From Sphingomonadales bacterium 32-65-25 (GTDB lineage: Bacteria; Pseudomonadota; Alphaproteobacteria; Sphingomonadales; Sphingomonadaceae), in contig NCEU01000001.1 in NCBI GenBank assembly GCA_002280855.1, forward strand, positions 496,001 through 560,000: a stretch of DNA of 64,000 nt. Direction: 5' to 3'. The first letter of the stretch is position 1. Each line of letters begins with the position of its first letter. The notes under the pieces are model-generated. The model was given only the letters and a program-made list of their open reading frames with translations, made no database searches and had not been told where the DNA came from. The translations under genes were made by a program, and so were the position numbers. Below, in pieces: positions 28,022 to 38,457 of this stretch.

Positions 28022-29610
28022 TTGAACAGGCTCCCCAAAATTCCGCGCACCAGGCTCTTGCCCACGCTGCCGGCCAATTGCCGGCCGATGCTGGTGGCCG
28101 CCGATCGCGCCACCGATTCAATCACCTTGTCGGTCGTGCTGGGCCGGGCGGCGGCACGCACGCGGGCGGCTTCCAGCCGGGCGGCATCACGCTCGCGCTG
28201 GGCGGCCAGCCGGGCGGCTTCCTTGGCAGCCTGGGCATCCAACTTCGCCTCTTCCTTGGCGGCCTGTGCATCCAGCTTGGCCTGCAATGCCGCTGCCTTG
28301 TCGGCTTCGGCCTGCGCCGCGCTTTCCTCGCGCTTCATCACCAGCAGTTCGGCGGCGGAATCGCGGTCGATCCGCTCCTCGTATTTGCCTGCGAACGGCG
28401 AGGCGTTGATCACGTCCATGCGCTCACCCGGCGTCAGCGGGCCAACGCGGCTACGCGGCGGCGCGATGCGGGTGCGCTCCACCGGGCTGGGCGCGCCATC
28501 GGGCATCAGCGTCGAAACCAGCGCCTCACCCACCTTCATCTCGGTGATCACCGCCGCCACATCCAGGCGCGGATTGGGCCGAAACGTCTCGGCGGCGGAC
28601 TTGATCGCCCTTGCATCGCGCGGCGTGAAGGCGCGCAGGGCATGCTGCACCCGGTTGCCCAGCTGGCCCGCCACCTTTTCGGGAATATCGATCGGGTTCT
28701 GCGTGACGAAATAGACGCCGACGCCCTTTGACCGGATCAGGCGCACCACCTGCTCCACCTTGTCCATCAACGCATCAGGCGCTTCATCGAACAGCAGATG
28801 GGCTTCATCAAAGAAGAACACCAGCTTGGGCTTGTCGGGATCGCCCACTTCGGGGAGCGTTTCGAACAGTTCGGACAGCAGCCACAGCAGGAAGGTCGCA
28901 TACAGCCGCGGGCTGTTCATCAGCTTGTCGGCCGCCAGGATATTCACCCGGCCGCGGCCCTTGCCATCCAGCGCGATGAAATCGGTGATGTCGAACGCCG
29001 GTTCGCCGAAAAACGCCGCGCCGCCCTGACTTTCCAGCGTGAGCAGCTGGCGCTGGATCGAGCCGACGCTGGCCTTGGTGACATTGCCATATTTGCTCGA
29101 CAGTTCGGCCGCGTTGTCGGCACACCAGGCCAGCATCGCCTGCAGATCCTCCAGATCGAGCAGCAGCAGATCATGCTCATCGGCATAGCGGAAGGCGATG
29201 GCGAGCACGCCTTCCTGCACCTCGTTCAGCCCCATCAGTCGCGCCAGCAGCAGCGGCCCCATTTCGGAAATGGTGGTGCGGATCGGGTGGCCCTGTTCGC
29301 CGAAAAGATCCCAGAACACCACTGTCATGGCTTCCCAGTCGTAATCAGCCATCTTCAGTTCCAGCGCGCGCTTGCCGGTCCACGCCGCCGCCTCGCTGCC
29401 GGCCTTGGCCATGCCGGCAATGTCGCCCTTCACGTCCGACAGGAACACCGGCACGCCGGCCCGGGAAAAGCCTTCGGCCAGGCCCTGCAATGTCACCGTC
29501 TTGCCGGTGCCGGTCGCGCCCGCAATCAGCCCGTGGCGGTTGGCGCGTTTCAGCACCAGCGATTGCGGCGCGTCCTGATCCGACAGGCCGATGAACAGGG
29601 AATCGGTCAT
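28018..29610 (-). CDS. HerA-like DUF853 ATPase
   Basis: A 530-residue ATPase of the DUF853/YjgR family. Walker A AGATGTGKTVT near residue 32 and Walker B LVFFFDEAHLLFDEA near 266; SKGVGVYFVTQNPIDIP is a typical sensor region. A long Ala/Glu/Lys coiled-coil spans about 415-490 and a Gly/Ala-rich tail follows. The protein belongs to the FtsK/HerA superfamily; the cellular role of DUF853 is unclear, often predicted as a DNA-translocating helicase. It overlaps the reductase gene downstream and lies 25 bp after the nitrilase gene. Confidence 0.92.
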   Translation of the reverse strand: MTDSLFIGLSDQDAPQSLVLKRANRHGLIAGATGTGKTVTLQGLAEGFSRAGVPVFLSDVKGDIAGMAKAGSEAAAWTGKRALELKMADYDWEAMTVVFWDLFGEQGHPIRTTISEMGPLLLARLMGLNEVQEGVLAIAFRYADEHDLLLLDLEDLQAMLAWCADNAAELSSKYGNVTKASVGSIQRQLLTLESQGGAAFFGEPAFDITDFIALDGKGRGRVNILAADKLMNSPRLYATFLLWLLSELFETLPEVGDPDKPKLVFFFDEAHLLFDEAPDALMDKVEQVVRLIRSKGVGVYFVTQNPIDIPEKVAGQLGNRVQHALRAFTPRDARAIKSAAETFRPNPRLDVAAVITEMKVGEALVSTLMPDGAPSPVERTRIAPPRSRVGPLTPGERMDVINASPFAGKYEERIDRDSAAELLVMKREESAAQAEADKAAALQAKLDAQAAKEEAKLDAQAAKEAARLAAQRERDAARLEAARVRAAARPSTTDKVIESVARSAATSIGRQLAGSVGKSLVRGILGSLFK

Positions 29611-29635
29611 GAGTAAATCTCCTCAAGACGCAGTT

Positions 29636-30556
29636 TCACCGGCTTGGGCGCGTCACGTCCAGCCTGAAGATGTCGGGCCGCGCATAATGGCCGGCGGCAT
29701 CGAAATCGAAACGGGCGCGCACGATGTCGGCCAGATCGACCTCAGCCACCAGCAGCCCCTCGCCGCCGCGCAATGGCCCGGCCAGCACTTCACCCATCGG
29801 CGACACGATGATGCTGCCGCCGCCGATGATCGGCACATCTGCAGCCCGGTCAATCAAAGTGATCGGTTCGCCCAGCGCGGTCTGCGTCGGCCCCAGCCAC
29901 TGGCAGGCCGATACCAGGAAACAGCGCCCTTCATGCGCAATGTGGCGCATGGCCACTTCCCACTGCGGCCGATCATCCACGGTGGGCGCCGCCCAGATCG
30001 TCACGCCCTGCCCGTACAGCGCCGCCCGGAACAGCGGCATGAAATTTTCCCAGCAGATCACCGGCGCGATGCGCCCCACCGGGCTGTCGAACACGCGCAC
30101 ATCATCGGGGCCGCCCTGCCCCCAGATCAGCCGTTCAGCCGCTGTTGGCATCAGCTTGCCGCGATGCCCGGCAAGGCGGCCATCGGGGGTGAAATGCAGC
30201 GCAGAGCAATGCAGCGTTGCGCCGGCCCGCACGATCGCACCCACCACCATTGTGCAGCCCAGGTCAGCCGCCAGTTCGCCCAGCGCCGCCACCTCCGGGC
30301 CGTCAATCTCGATGGCCTGTTCCCAATAACGCCGGAAGGCATCGCGCCCGGCCGGCGTGCGATAGCCCAACCGCACGCCGAAATCCGCGCCCTTCGGGTA
30401 TCCGCCCAGCAGGGCTTCTGGCAGCACCAGCAGATCGGGATTGGCCGCCTTCAACTCGTCCCGCCGTGCCATCAGCGCGGCCAGCGTTTCGGCCGTGGTC
30501 GCCCGGCTGCCGATCTGCAGCGCCGCCAATCGCGCCGTGCCCGTGGGTATCGTCAT
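29636..30556 (-). CDS. Nitrilase-family carbon-nitrogen hydrolase
   Basis: A 306-residue nitrilase-superfamily enzyme with the catalytic triad Glu47 (LLVLPEALLGGYPKG), Lys134 (HRGKLMPTAAER) and Cys168 (PVICWENFMPL). The RGKLMPTAAERLIWGQG segment is typical of true nitrilases (branch 1) rather than amidases. The enzyme would hydrolyse an organic nitrile to acid and ammonia; substrate unknown. The start overlaps the queG stop by ATGA. Confidence 0.92.
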   Translation of the reverse strand: MTIPTGTARLAALQIGSRATTAETLAALMARRDELKAANPDLLVLPEALLGGYPKGADFGVRLGYRTPAGRDAFRRYWEQAIEIDGPEVAALGELAADLGCTMVVGAIVRAGATLHCSALHFTPDGRLAGHRGKLMPTAAERLIWGQGGPDDVRVFDSPVGRIAPVICWENFMPLFRAALYGQGVTIWAAPTVDDRPQWEVAMRHIAHEGRCFLVSACQWLGPTQTALGEPITLIDRAADVPIIGGGSIIVSPMGEVLAGPLRGGEGLLVAEVDLADIVRARFDFDAAGHYARPDIFRLDVTRPSR

Positions 30557-31596
30557 GCCGCCTCCAATCGTGCCATCGCCCAGCGTGCGGCATCGGCCAC
30601 CACCGGATCATCGCTGCCCAAATGCGCCCACACCGCCGGAATCAGCGCGCTCTGCCCGCTGTTGCCCGCCGCATAGAGGCAGTTGCGGATGAAGCGATTG
30701 ACCCCGATGCGCTTGATGGCCGAACCGGAGAAGAGCGCGCGGAAGGCCGCATCGTCAAGCATGAGAAGTTCCGCCAGCTTTGGTGCCGTCAGCTCGGCGC
30801 GCGGCAAGAAGGCCGGTTCCTCGGTCGCCTGCGCAAAACGGTTCCACGGGCACACGGCAAGGCAATCGTCGCAGCCATAGATGCGATTGGCCATGGGCTG
30901 CCGGAACTCTTCGGGGATCGGGCCCTTGTGCTCGATGGTCAGATAAGCAAGGCAGCGCCGCGCATCGAGGCGATAGGGTGACGGGAAGGCCTGCGTCGGA
31001 CACGCCGTCTGGCAGCGGGTGCAACTGCCGCAGCGATCCGCGTGCGGCGCATCGGCAGCGAGATCGAGCGTGGTGTAGATCGCGCCCAGGAACAGCCACG
31101 AGCCGTGCTGGCGCGACACAAGATTGGTATGCTTGCCCTGCCACCCCAGCCCGGCGGCAGCCGCCAGCGGCTTTTCCATCACCGGCGCGGTATCAACGAA
31201 CACCTTCAGTTCGCCGCCACCCTCCGCCACCAGCCAGCGCGCCAGCGCCTTCAGCCGTTTCTTGATCAGATCATGATAATCGCGGTTCCAGGCATAGACG
31301 GAGATCACGCCCGTATCGCCCTGCCCCGCCAGCCGCAGCGGGTCGAGCGGCGGCGCATAGCTGGTGCCGAGCATGATCACGCTCTTCACATCCGGCCACA
31401 GACCCTTGGGCGACGCGCGTTCATCGGCGCGTTCCGGCATCCAGATCATGTCGCCGTGGCAGCCATCCGCCAGCCATTGCCGCAATCGCGCACCCGCTTC
31501 CGGGATCGCATCAGCCGTGGTGATGCCGATATCGGCAAAGCCTTGGGTAAGCGCCTCGGCCTTCAACCGGGCAATCAGCTCAGCGTTTTCAGCCAA
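30553..31596 (-). CDS. queG: Epoxyqueuosine reductase
   Basis: A 347-residue B12- and Fe-S-dependent enzyme that reduces epoxyqueuosine to queuosine in the wobble position of GUN-anticodon tRNAs. Two ferredoxin-like clusters are visible: CGSCTRCQTACP and CDDCLAVCPWNRF. DTAPVMEKPLAAAAGLGWQG contains the region of the general acid Asp, and the C-terminal HEAT-like end is present. The start overlaps the alpha/beta hydrolase gene by 22 bp. No other queuosine genes are near. It needs cobalamin, as does the nearby metH. Confidence 0.96.
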   Translation of the reverse strand: MAENAELIARLKAEALTQGFADIGITTADAIPEAGARLRQWLADGCHGDMIWMPERADERASPKGLWPDVKSVIMLGTSYAPPLDPLRLAGQGDTGVISVYAWNRDYHDLIKKRLKALARWLVAEGGGELKVFVDTAPVMEKPLAAAAGLGWQGKHTNLVSRQHGSWLFLGAIYTTLDLAADAPHADRCGSCTRCQTACPTQAFPSPYRLDARRCLAYLTIEHKGPIPEEFRQPMANRIYGCDDCLAVCPWNRFAQATEEPAFLPRAELTAPKLAELLMLDDAAFRALFSGSAIKRIGVNRFIRNCLYAAGNSGQSALIPAVWAHLGSDDPVVADAARWAMARLEAA

Positions 31597-32342
31597 CCGA
31601 CCACCATCGCCGTCACCCGATCTTCCAGTTCACCCCAGAACAGCCAGTGCGGCGCGCCCGGCAGTTCCTGATAATCGATCTGGCCGGTGAGGTTGCGTGC
31701 CGTCGCCCGCGCGATGCCGGGCGGAGTGATGCGATCATTCAGGCCCACCACCACCAGCGCCGGCTGGTTCAGCCGGGCATAATCCACCCGCGTCACATTG
31801 CCGAACAACGGCGGCAGCGCCATTTCGGCGAGCACGCGGCCCGAATCCCACACCAGCGCATCAATCTCGCGGCGCGTCACATCCTCGGGGACGCCGTTGA
31901 AAATGCCCCAGCGCGCGCCGGCTTCGTCACACAGGGTCGGTTGTTCCCACCAGCCCCATTTCAGCACGACACTCTTCAGCGTCCTGAACGGATCAAGGCT
32001 GGGTGACTGGCTGTTGGCCGCCGCTGCCGGCGACAGCAGCACCAGGCCGGCATGCGGAATCCGCTGCGCCACCATCTGCGCCAGCAACCCGCCCATCGAA
32101 TGGCCCAGGATCACCGGTGGCGCACCCAGCTTGCCGGCTTCGGCGACCAGGTGATCCACATAAGCGGTAATCGACAATTCCCCCAGCGCCGCGTGCGGCG
32201 GCAGGCTCACCGGCCGATCGTGGAACAGGATGCATGGCGCGTGGGTGCGATGGCCGGCTTCCTCCAGCACGGGGCGCAGCCGGTCAAACGTGGCCGGCGT
32301 CGACCACATGCCGTGGATCAGGAGGATGGGCGGTTTCAGCAC
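31575..32342 (-). CDS. Alpha/beta hydrolase
   Basis: A 255-residue alpha/beta hydrolase with oxyanion/HGM segment PPILLIHGMWSTPATFDRLR, nucleophile elbow GHSMGG (Ser about 84), the acid near VVGLNDRITPP and a His in PGAPHWLFW. Soluble, no signal peptide. Substrate unknown: an esterase, lipase or thioesterase role is possible. It overlaps the malic enzyme gene upstream by 7 bp and queG downstream by 22 bp, so it is within a tight operon. Confidence 0.9.
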   Translation of the reverse strand: MLKPPILLIHGMWSTPATFDRLRPVLEEAGHRTHAPCILFHDRPVSLPPHAALGELSITAYVDHLVAEAGKLGAPPVILGHSMGGLLAQMVAQRIPHAGLVLLSPAAAANSQSPSLDPFRTLKSVVLKWGWWEQPTLCDEAGARWGIFNGVPEDVTRREIDALVWDSGRVLAEMALPPLFGNVTRVDYARLNQPALVVVGLNDRITPPGIARATARNLTGQIDYQELPGAPHWLFWGELEDRVTAMVVGWLKTLS

Positions 32343-34597
32343 ACCACGCCCGTGGAGGCCAACACGCCCAGCGTGACGATATCCGATGCGCTGCTGTTCA
32401 TCGGCACGATCTGCACGGGTTTGGACATGTTGACCAGCATCGGGCCAACAACGCGCAGATTGGCGACTTCCTTGATCAGTTTCGCCGCGATGTTGGCGCT
32501 GTGCAGGCCGGGCATGATCAGCACATTGGCCGGGCCGGAAAGCCGATTGAACGGATATTGCGCTCGCATCGCCGGATTGAGCGCCACATCGGCCGACATT
32601 TCGCCTTCATATTCAAAGCCGACCTGGCGATTATCAAGCAGCTTCACCGCATCGCGAACATTGTCGACAAACTCGCCACGCGGGTTGCCGAAATTGCTGT
32701 AGCTCAGGAAGGCAACGCGCGGTTCCTGGCCCAGCCGGCGCGCCACGGCCGCCGTTTCGATGGCGATGGTGGCCAGCGACTCCGCCGAAGGCCGCTCGGT
32801 CACGGTGGTATCGGCCACAAAGATCGTCTGCTGCTTGCCCACCAGCATGTGAATGCCGAACGGGCGGCAGCCGGGCGCCGGGTCGATCACCTGGCGCACC
32901 TGGCGATAGGTGGTGGCGAAATTGCGGGTAACGCCGGTGAGCATCAGATCGGCTTCACCCATGGCGACCAGCAGCGCGCCGAACACGTTGCGTTCATGGT
33001 TCACCATGCGCTGCACATCGCGGTGCAGCATGCCGCGGCGCTGCAGCCGTTCGTACAGATATTCGACCATGTGCGGCACCAGCGGCGAGATCGCGCTGTT
33101 GTGGATCTCGAAACTGTCGATGTCCTCCACGCCCAGCCGCGCCAGGCCTTCGCGCACTGGCCCTTCGCGGCCGACCAGCACCGGCGTGCCGTAACCGCTG
33201 TTCTTCCAGTTCATCGCGGCGCGCAGCACCACATCCTGTTCGGCTTCGGCAAACACCGCCCGGCGCGGGCGGCTCTGGGCGCTTTCGATGGCGCCCTGCA
33301 GGATCGAGGTGGTGGGGTTCAATCGCCCGCGCAGTTCCTGGCGATAGGCGTCTTCATCAAAGAACGGCTTCCTCGCCGCGCCCGACGCCATAGCCGCCTT
33401 GGCAACGGCGGTGGGAATATGTTCGATCAGGCGCGGATCAAACGGCGCCGGAATGATATATTCCGGGCCAAAATTGCGCGCCTTGCCGCCATAAGCGGCG
33501 GCCACTTCATCCGGCACCGGCATGCGGGCCAGCGATGCGATGGCGTTGGCGGCGGCCAGCTTCATCTGCTCGTTGATGGCGGTTGCCCGCACGTCCAGCG
33601 CGCCCCGGAACAGATAGGGGAAGCACAGCACGTTGTTGACCTGATTGGGATAATCACTGCGCCCGGTCGCCACGATGGCATCGCCGCGCACCTTGTGCAC
33701 TTCTTCCGGGGTGATTTCCGGATCGGGGTTGGCCATCGCAAAGATGATGGGGTTGGGGGCCATGCTGGCCACCATCTCGGGGCTCACGGCACCCTTCTGG
33801 CTCAGGCCCATGAACACGTCCGCGCCCACCATGGCTTCTTCCAGGGAGCGCGCTGGCGTATCGGCGGCATGCGCCGATTTCCACTGGTTCATGCCCTTTT
33901 CGCGGCCCTTGTAGATAACGCCGCTGGTATCACACATGATCACATGCCTGACGCCATAGAGCTTGATCAGCTCGGTGCAGGCAATCGCCGCGGCCCCGGC
34001 GCCGTTCACCACCATCTTCACATCGGCCGGGTTGCGCCCGGTCAGATGCATTGCGTTGATCAGGCCAGCCGCGGCCACGATGGCGGTGCCGTGCTGATCA
34101 TCGTGAAAGACCGGAATATTCATCCGCTCTTTCAACGTGGTTTCGATGATGAAGCATTCCGGCGCCTTGATATCCTCAAGGTTGATGCCGCCGAACGAAG
34201 GCTCCAGCAGTTCCACGCAGGCGACGAACTTGTCGACGTCCTCGGTGTCCACTTCCAGATCGATGCTGTCGATATCGGCAAAGCGCTTAAACAGCACCGC
34301 CTTGCCTTCCATCACCGGCTTTGATGCCAGCGCGCCCAGATTGCCCAGGCCCAGGATGGCGGTGCCGTTGGAGATCACAGCGACCAGATTGCCCTTGATG
34401 GTGTAATCATAGGCACTGTCTGGATCGGCGGCGATGGCGCGCACCGGGGCGGCGACACCGGGAGAATAGGCAAGGGACAGATCGCGCTGGGTCGCCATCG
34501 GCTTGGAAGCGACGATGTCGATCTTCCCGGCCTTGCCCATGCGGTGATAGGCCAGTGCCTCGCGGTCACCAAAGTCGTTGTCGTCGATGCTGCTCAT
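32336..34597 (-). CDS. maeB: NADP-dependent malic enzyme, MaeB type with phosphotransacetylase-like domain
   Basis: A 753-residue malic enzyme: decarboxylates malate to pyruvate with NADP+. Start at 34597 ([20 protein letters not shown]). The catalytic part (about 1-430) shows [24 protein letters not shown] and the NADP motif [15 protein letters not shown]. From about 435 a C-terminal domain resembling phosphotransacetylase follows, including [14 protein letters not shown] and [17 protein letters not shown]; in MaeB this part is regulatory, sensing acetyl-CoA. First gene of the six-gene leftward run; divergent from mutS over 129 bp. Confidence 0.97.
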   Translation of the reverse strand: MSSIDDNDFGDREALAYHRMGKAGKIDIVASKPMATQRDLSLAYSPGVAAPVRAIAADPDSAYDYTIKGNLVAVISNGTAILGLGNLGALASKPVMEGKAVLFKRFADIDSIDLEVDTEDVDKFVACVELLEPSFGGINLEDIKAPECFIIETTLKERMNIPVFHDDQHGTAIVAAAGLINAMHLTGRNPADVKMVVNGAGAAAIACTELIKLYGVRHVIMCDTSGVIYKGREKGMNQWKSAHAADTPARSLEEAMVGADVFMGLSQKGAVSPEMVASMAPNPIIFAMANPDPEITPEEVHKVRGDAIVATGRSDYPNQVNNVLCFPYLFRGALDVRATAINEQMKLAAANAIASLARMPVPDEVAAAYGGKARNFGPEYIIPAPFDPRLIEHIPTAVAKAAMASGAARKPFFDEDAYRQELRGRLNPTTSILQGAIESAQSRPRRAVFAEAEQDVVLRAAMNWKNSGYGTPVLVGREGPVREGLARLGVEDIDSFEIHNSAISPLVPHMVEYLYERLQRRGMLHRDVQRMVNHERNVFGALLVAMGEADLMLTGVTRNFATTYRQVRQVIDPAPGCRPFGIHMLVGKQQTIFVADTTVTERPSAESLATIAIETAAVARRLGQEPRVAFLSYSNFGNPRGEFVDNVRDAVKLLDNRQVGFEYEGEMSADVALNPAMRAQYPFNRLSGPANVLIMPGLHSANIAAKLIKEVANLRVVGPMLVNMSKPVQIVPMNSSASDIVTLGVLASTGVVC

Positions 34598-34726
34598 TTT
34601 GCCATTCCACTGGGGATATGCCGCAGGGATAGGATTGTGGCCGCAAAGGGGCAAGCGCTTTGGCACGAGGTGTGCCGCTTTCACGCGCCCCTTTGCACCG
34701 AACCGCCCGCGCGCTATCGCAGGGGC

Positions 34727-37303
34727 GTGACCGCCGCCTCCCCCATGATGACCCAATATCTCGGCATAAAGGCCGAGGTGCCGGATGCGCTGCTGTTCTA
34801 TCGCATGGGCGATTTCTACGAATTGTTCTTCGAGGATGCGGTTGCGGCCGCCGCCACGCTCGACATCGCGCTGACCAAGCGCGGCGAGCACGGCGGCGAG
34901 CCGATTCCGATGTGCGGTGTGCCGGTGCACGCGCATGAAAACTACCTCGCCCGCCTGATCCGCGCCGGGCACCGCGTGGCGATTGCCGAACAGGTGGAAG
35001 ACCCGGCCGAAGCCAAGAAGCGCGGCAGCAAATCCGTCGTCGCCCGCGCCATCGTGCGCATCGTCACGCCCGGCACCATCACCGAAACCGCGCTGCTGGA
35101 ACCCAAGCGCTCCAACTGGCTGGCAGCGCTGGCCGGGACAAGCGATGCGGCCGGCCTGGCCTGGCTCGACCTTTCCACCGGCGCCTTCCACACCCGCGCC
35201 GGCAGCGTTGCCGAGCTTAAAGGCGAAATCGCCCGCCTCGCGCCGGCGGAACTGCTGGTGCCTGAAGGCCACGCCACCAGGGGCACCACGCGCCCGGCCA
35301 CCGATTTCTCCTCTGCCCGCGCCGAGGCCACGCTGAAATCCCGTTTCGGTGTCGCCACGCTGGATGGCTGGGGCGATTATTCCGGCCCCGAACTCGCTGC
35401 CGCCGGCGCGTTGCTGGCGTACGTGCAGGAAACCGCCCGCTCGGCCGCCCCACTGATCCTGCCGCCGCGCCAGGAACTGCCCGGCAGCCGCATGGCCATC
35501 GATGCCGCCACCCGCGCCAGCCTTGAATTGCAACGCAGCGGCTCGCGCCACAGCCTCGAAGCCGCCATCGATCGCACCGTCACCGCCGCCGGCGCCCGCC
35601 AGCTGGGCCAGGATATCGCCGCCCCGCTCACCGATCCGGCAAGCATCGTGGCCCGGCTTGATCTGGTCGGCTGGTTCATCACTGATCCGCTCACCCGCAC
35701 CGGCACCCGCGACACGCTCGCCGGCCTGCCCGATATCGCCCGCGCACTCGCCCGCCTCACCATCGGCCGCTGGAGCCCGCGTGATCTCGGCCAACTCTCC
35801 ACCGGCCTTGCCCGCGCGCTGGCCCTTCGCCACGCGCTGACCACCCGCGCCACGCCGCCGGAACTGCTCGCCGAAACGCTCAGCCAAATCGGTTCCGGCC
35901 TCGGCGCGCTGGTCGAACAACTCGCCCGCACGTTGGTGGACGAACCACCCATCGAACTGCCCGGCGCCATTCGCCCCGGCTTCGACGCGGCGCTTGATGC
36001 GCTGCGCGACACGTCCAAGGATGGCCGCTCCGCCGTGGTCGCACTCGAAACCCGCCTGAAAGCCGAAACCGGCATCACGGCGCTGAAGATCCGCCACAAC
36101 AACGTGCTCGGCTATCACATCGAAGTCCCCGCCCAGCGCGCCGACCCGTTGCTGCGCGCCGACAGCGGCTTCATCCACCGCCAGACCATGGCCGGCGCCG
36201 TCCGCTTCTCCTCGCCGGAACTGGGCGAACTCGGCACGAAAATCGCCCAAGCCGCCGATCACGCGCTGGCCGCCGAAGCCGCGCATCTGGAAGAACTGCG
36301 CGAAACGGCACTCAGCCACACCGCCAGCATCGCCGCCACCGCCGCCGCGCTCGCCCGGCTGGACGTCGCTGCCGCGCTGGCCGAACTCGCCGCATCCGAA
36401 AACTGGTGCCGCCCCACGGTAGACGCCAGCACCGCCTTTCACATCGAATCCGGCCGCCACCCGGTGGTCGAACTCGCGGTGCGCAAATCCGGCACCCGTT
36501 TCACACCCAATGATTGCGACCTGTCGGCGGATCGCCGCGTCTGGCTTGTCACCGGCCCCAACATGGCCGGCAAATCCACCTTCCTGCGCCAGAACGCCCT
36601 CATCGCCGTCCTTGCCCAGGCCGGCAGCCACGTCCCCGCTGCCGCGGCGCATATCGGCGTGGTCGATCGGCTCTACAGCCGGGTTGGCGCTGCCGATGAT
36701 CTGGCGGAAGGCCGCTCCACCTTCATGGTCGAAATGGTCGAAACGGCGGCCATTCTCACCGGTGCCACCAACCGCAGCCTCGTCATCCTCGATGAAGTCG
36801 GCCGCGGCACCTCCACCTATGATGGCCTCGCCATCGCCTGGGCCGTGCTCGAAGCCGTGCACGACGATCTGCAAAGCCGTTGCCTCTTCGCCACCCACTA
36901 TCACGAACTCGTGCCCCTCACCGCCAAGCTCGCCAGCCTTGCCAGCGTCACCGTGAAGGTGCGCGAATGGAAGGGCGATCTCGTCTTCCTGCACCAGGTC
37001 GCTCCCGGCGCTGCCGACAAAAGCTATGGCCTGGCCGTGGCGCGCCTCGCCGGCGTGCCCGCCCCCGTCCTCGCCCGCGCCCGCGCCGTCCTCACCCGCC
37101 TCGAAACCCGCCGCGATCAGACGGGCGGCATTGCAGCCGGCGTGGATTCACTCCCCCTCTTTGCCGCCCCTGCCGCCCCCAGCGGCGACGACCTGCGCGA
37201 GAAACTGGCCAGCATCGACCCCGACAACATCACTCCGCGTGAGGCGCTCGATCTGCTGACGGATCTGAAGGCGCTGGCCGGTCAAGCCGGCGACGTTAAC
37301 TGA
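34727..37303 (+). CDS. mutS: DNA mismatch repair protein MutS
   Basis: About 858 residues from the GTG at 34727. [20 protein letters not shown] aligns with the E. coli start; ATGs at 34745 and 34748 are alternatives, as the ribosome site is ambiguous. Phe-Tyr-Glu mismatch-binding motif (GDFYELF) at about residue 30, connector, core and clamp, then the ATPase: Walker [11 protein letters not shown] and Walker [16 protein letters not shown]. Recognises base mismatches with MutL. It stands alone on the plus strand; its 3' end overlaps the convergent AhpD-like gene by 22 bp. Confidence 0.98.
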   Translation: MTAASPMMTQYLGIKAEVPDALLFYRMGDFYELFFEDAVAAAATLDIALTKRGEHGGEPIPMCGVPVHAHENYLARLIRAGHRVAIAEQVEDPAEAKKRGSKSVVARAIVRIVTPGTITETALLEPKRSNWLAALAGTSDAAGLAWLDLSTGAFHTRAGSVAELKGEIARLAPAELLVPEGHATRGTTRPATDFSSARAEATLKSRFGVATLDGWGDYSGPELAAAGALLAYVQETARSAAPLILPPRQELPGSRMAIDAATRASLELQRSGSRHSLEAAIDRTVTAAGARQLGQDIAAPLTDPASIVARLDLVGWFITDPLTRTGTRDTLAGLPDIARALARLTIGRWSPRDLGQLSTGLARALALRHALTTRATPPELLAETLSQIGSGLGALVEQLARTLVDEPPIELPGAIRPGFDAALDALRDTSKDGRSAVVALETRLKAETGITALKIRHNNVLGYHIEVPAQRADPLLRADSGFIHRQTMAGAVRFSSPELGELGTKIAQAADHALAAEAAHLEELRETALSHTASIAATAAALARLDVAAALAELAASENWCRPTVDASTAFHIESGRHPVVELAVRKSGTRFTPNDCDLSADRRVWLVTGPNMAGKSTFLRQNALIAVLAQAGSHVPAAAAHIGVVDRLYSRVGAADDLAEGRSTFMVEMVETAAILTGATNRSLVILDEVGRGTSTYDGLAIAWAVLEAVHDDLQSRCLFATHYHELVPLTAKLASLASVTVKVREWKGDLVFLHQVAPGAADKSYGLAVARLAGVPAPVLARARAVLTRLETRRDQTGGIAAGVDSLPLFAAPAAPSGDDLREKLASIDPDNITPREALDLLTDLKALAGQAGDVN

Positions 37304-37632
37304 TCCACCGCCTCCAGCGCCTTGGCGGCATACATCACGCTTGGCCCGGCCCCCATATACACCGCCATGGCCAGCGTTTCGGCCACCTGTTCCCGCGTTG
37401 CCCCGGCCTTGATCGCGCCTTCGGCATGATAGGCGATGCAGGGTTCGCAGCGGGTGGCAACGCCGATGGCCAGAGCGATCAATTCCTGGGTGGCGTGATC
37501 CAGCGCCGGGCCCGCGTGCGCGGCGCGGCTCATATCGCCAAAGGCCTTCATCACATCGGGGCTGGCCGTGCGCAGGTTCTTCACCGCGCCATTCATTTCG
37601 ATGATCATGTCCCGCCAATCGCGCGTGCCCAT
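37282..37632 (-). CDS. Carboxymuconolactone decarboxylase/AhpD-like protein
   Basis: A 116-residue AhpD-fold protein with Cys62-x-x-Cys65 and His69 ([13 protein letters not shown]), the redox motif of AhpD-like alkylhydroperoxidases. [15 protein letters not shown] and [21 protein letters not shown] are typical helices. It may act in peroxide reduction. The start at 37632 ([14 protein letters not shown]) is preferred over an upstream ATG at 37692. Confidence 0.92.
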   Translation of the reverse strand: MGTRDWRDMIIEMNGAVKNLRTASPDVMKAFGDMSRAAHAGPALDHATQELIALAIGVATRCEPCIAYHAEGAIKAGATREQVAETLAMAVYMGAGPSVMYAAKALEAVDQLTSPA

Positions 37633-37716
37633 CGTCGTCGCCTTCCGTTCACGTTGAGGCGCAACGATAGGGGCCCGACAGGGGCAACCCAATCCGGGCT
37701 GCCCCCTAGGCGCGCC

Positions 37717-38457
37717 TCAACCTTTGTTGCGGATATTGGGATCAAGGAAGATCGGCAGCCACATCTGCAGCTCATTGCCGGTCTTCCTGGTCGGCACCAA
37801 CAGACCAATGTTCAGGCTGCGCGCCTCGGCCGCGTTGCGAACGCCAAAGCTGAAACGCTCGACACCGGCAACGCTGGTATCGATGGACGTGCGCCCGCAA
37901 TAGCCGATCACACCCGGCTGCGGTGCAGGGGTCAGCACGGCTTCGGACGAATCGTTGCCACTGGGATCAGGCCCGGTTGGCAAGGGGCCGCTGCGCGGCC
38001 GCAGGAAATGCACGCCAGGCCTGCCGCCAGTCGCCCCGGTCTTCAGCACGATGGTCACCATCACATAATCCGAACCGGCACTGGTGATATCCATGTCGAG
38101 GTTAGTGGGCCAGTTGTTGCCCACTTCAGTCTGCGGTATCTCAGGGACGTTGGCAGCGCCGCGCTTGATGTCGCGCTTGACCCGGCGGTTGTTGCTTAGT
38201 CCGGAAAATATATCCTCCAGAGTCCACACGACAGTCTCGCCCGCATTGCCCGCGCAGGGTGTGGCCGGCACCTGGGTAAACGAATATGCGCTGAAAGCCA
38301 CCCTTGGTACCTTCGTCGGCTGGAGCGTTCCAGTGGCACCGGCAACATCCGGCGTCAGCGTGGCCTGTTGCTCAGGGGTGGGGCCGGGCCGGTCGCATCC
38401 CGCCAGTACCAGCAAGGTTGCCACCATGGCGCCCCCGCGAACCATATTGCGTGTCAT
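37717..38457 (-). CDS. Lipoprotein partner of TIR-TPR protein
   Basis: A 246-residue lipoprotein: lipobox LVLAGC with Cys21, then a Pro/Thr-rich stretch and a beta-rich domain with two further Cys (ATPCAGN and IGYCGRT). The C-terminus reads VRNAAEARSLNIGLLVPTRKTGNELQMW in part. I recognise no family. It overlaps the TIR gene upstream by ATGA, so the two are co-translated: a periplasmic or outer-membrane partner for the membrane-anchored TIR protein (inference). Confidence 0.8.
   Translation of the reverse strand: MTRNMVRGGAMVATLLVLAGCDRPGPTPEQQATLTPDVAGATGTLQPTKVPRVAFSAYSFTQVPATPCAGNAGETVVWTLEDIFSGLSNNRRVKRDIKRGAANVPEIPQTEVGNNWPTNLDMDITSAGSDYVMVTIVLKTGATGGRPGVHFLRPRSGPLPTGPDPSGNDSSEAVLTPAPQPGVIGYCGRTSIDTSVAGVERFSFGVRNAAEARSLNIGLLVPTRKTGNELQMWLPIFLDPNIRNKG

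Noticed and set aside
32336..36994. Very long minus-strand frame (over 1500 codons) extending from maeB across mutS
   Set aside because: The maeB part ends at the natural start at 34597; upstream sequence is antisense to mutS, low-complexity Gly/Ala/Arg rich and without homology, as expected from high GC in the opposite frame.
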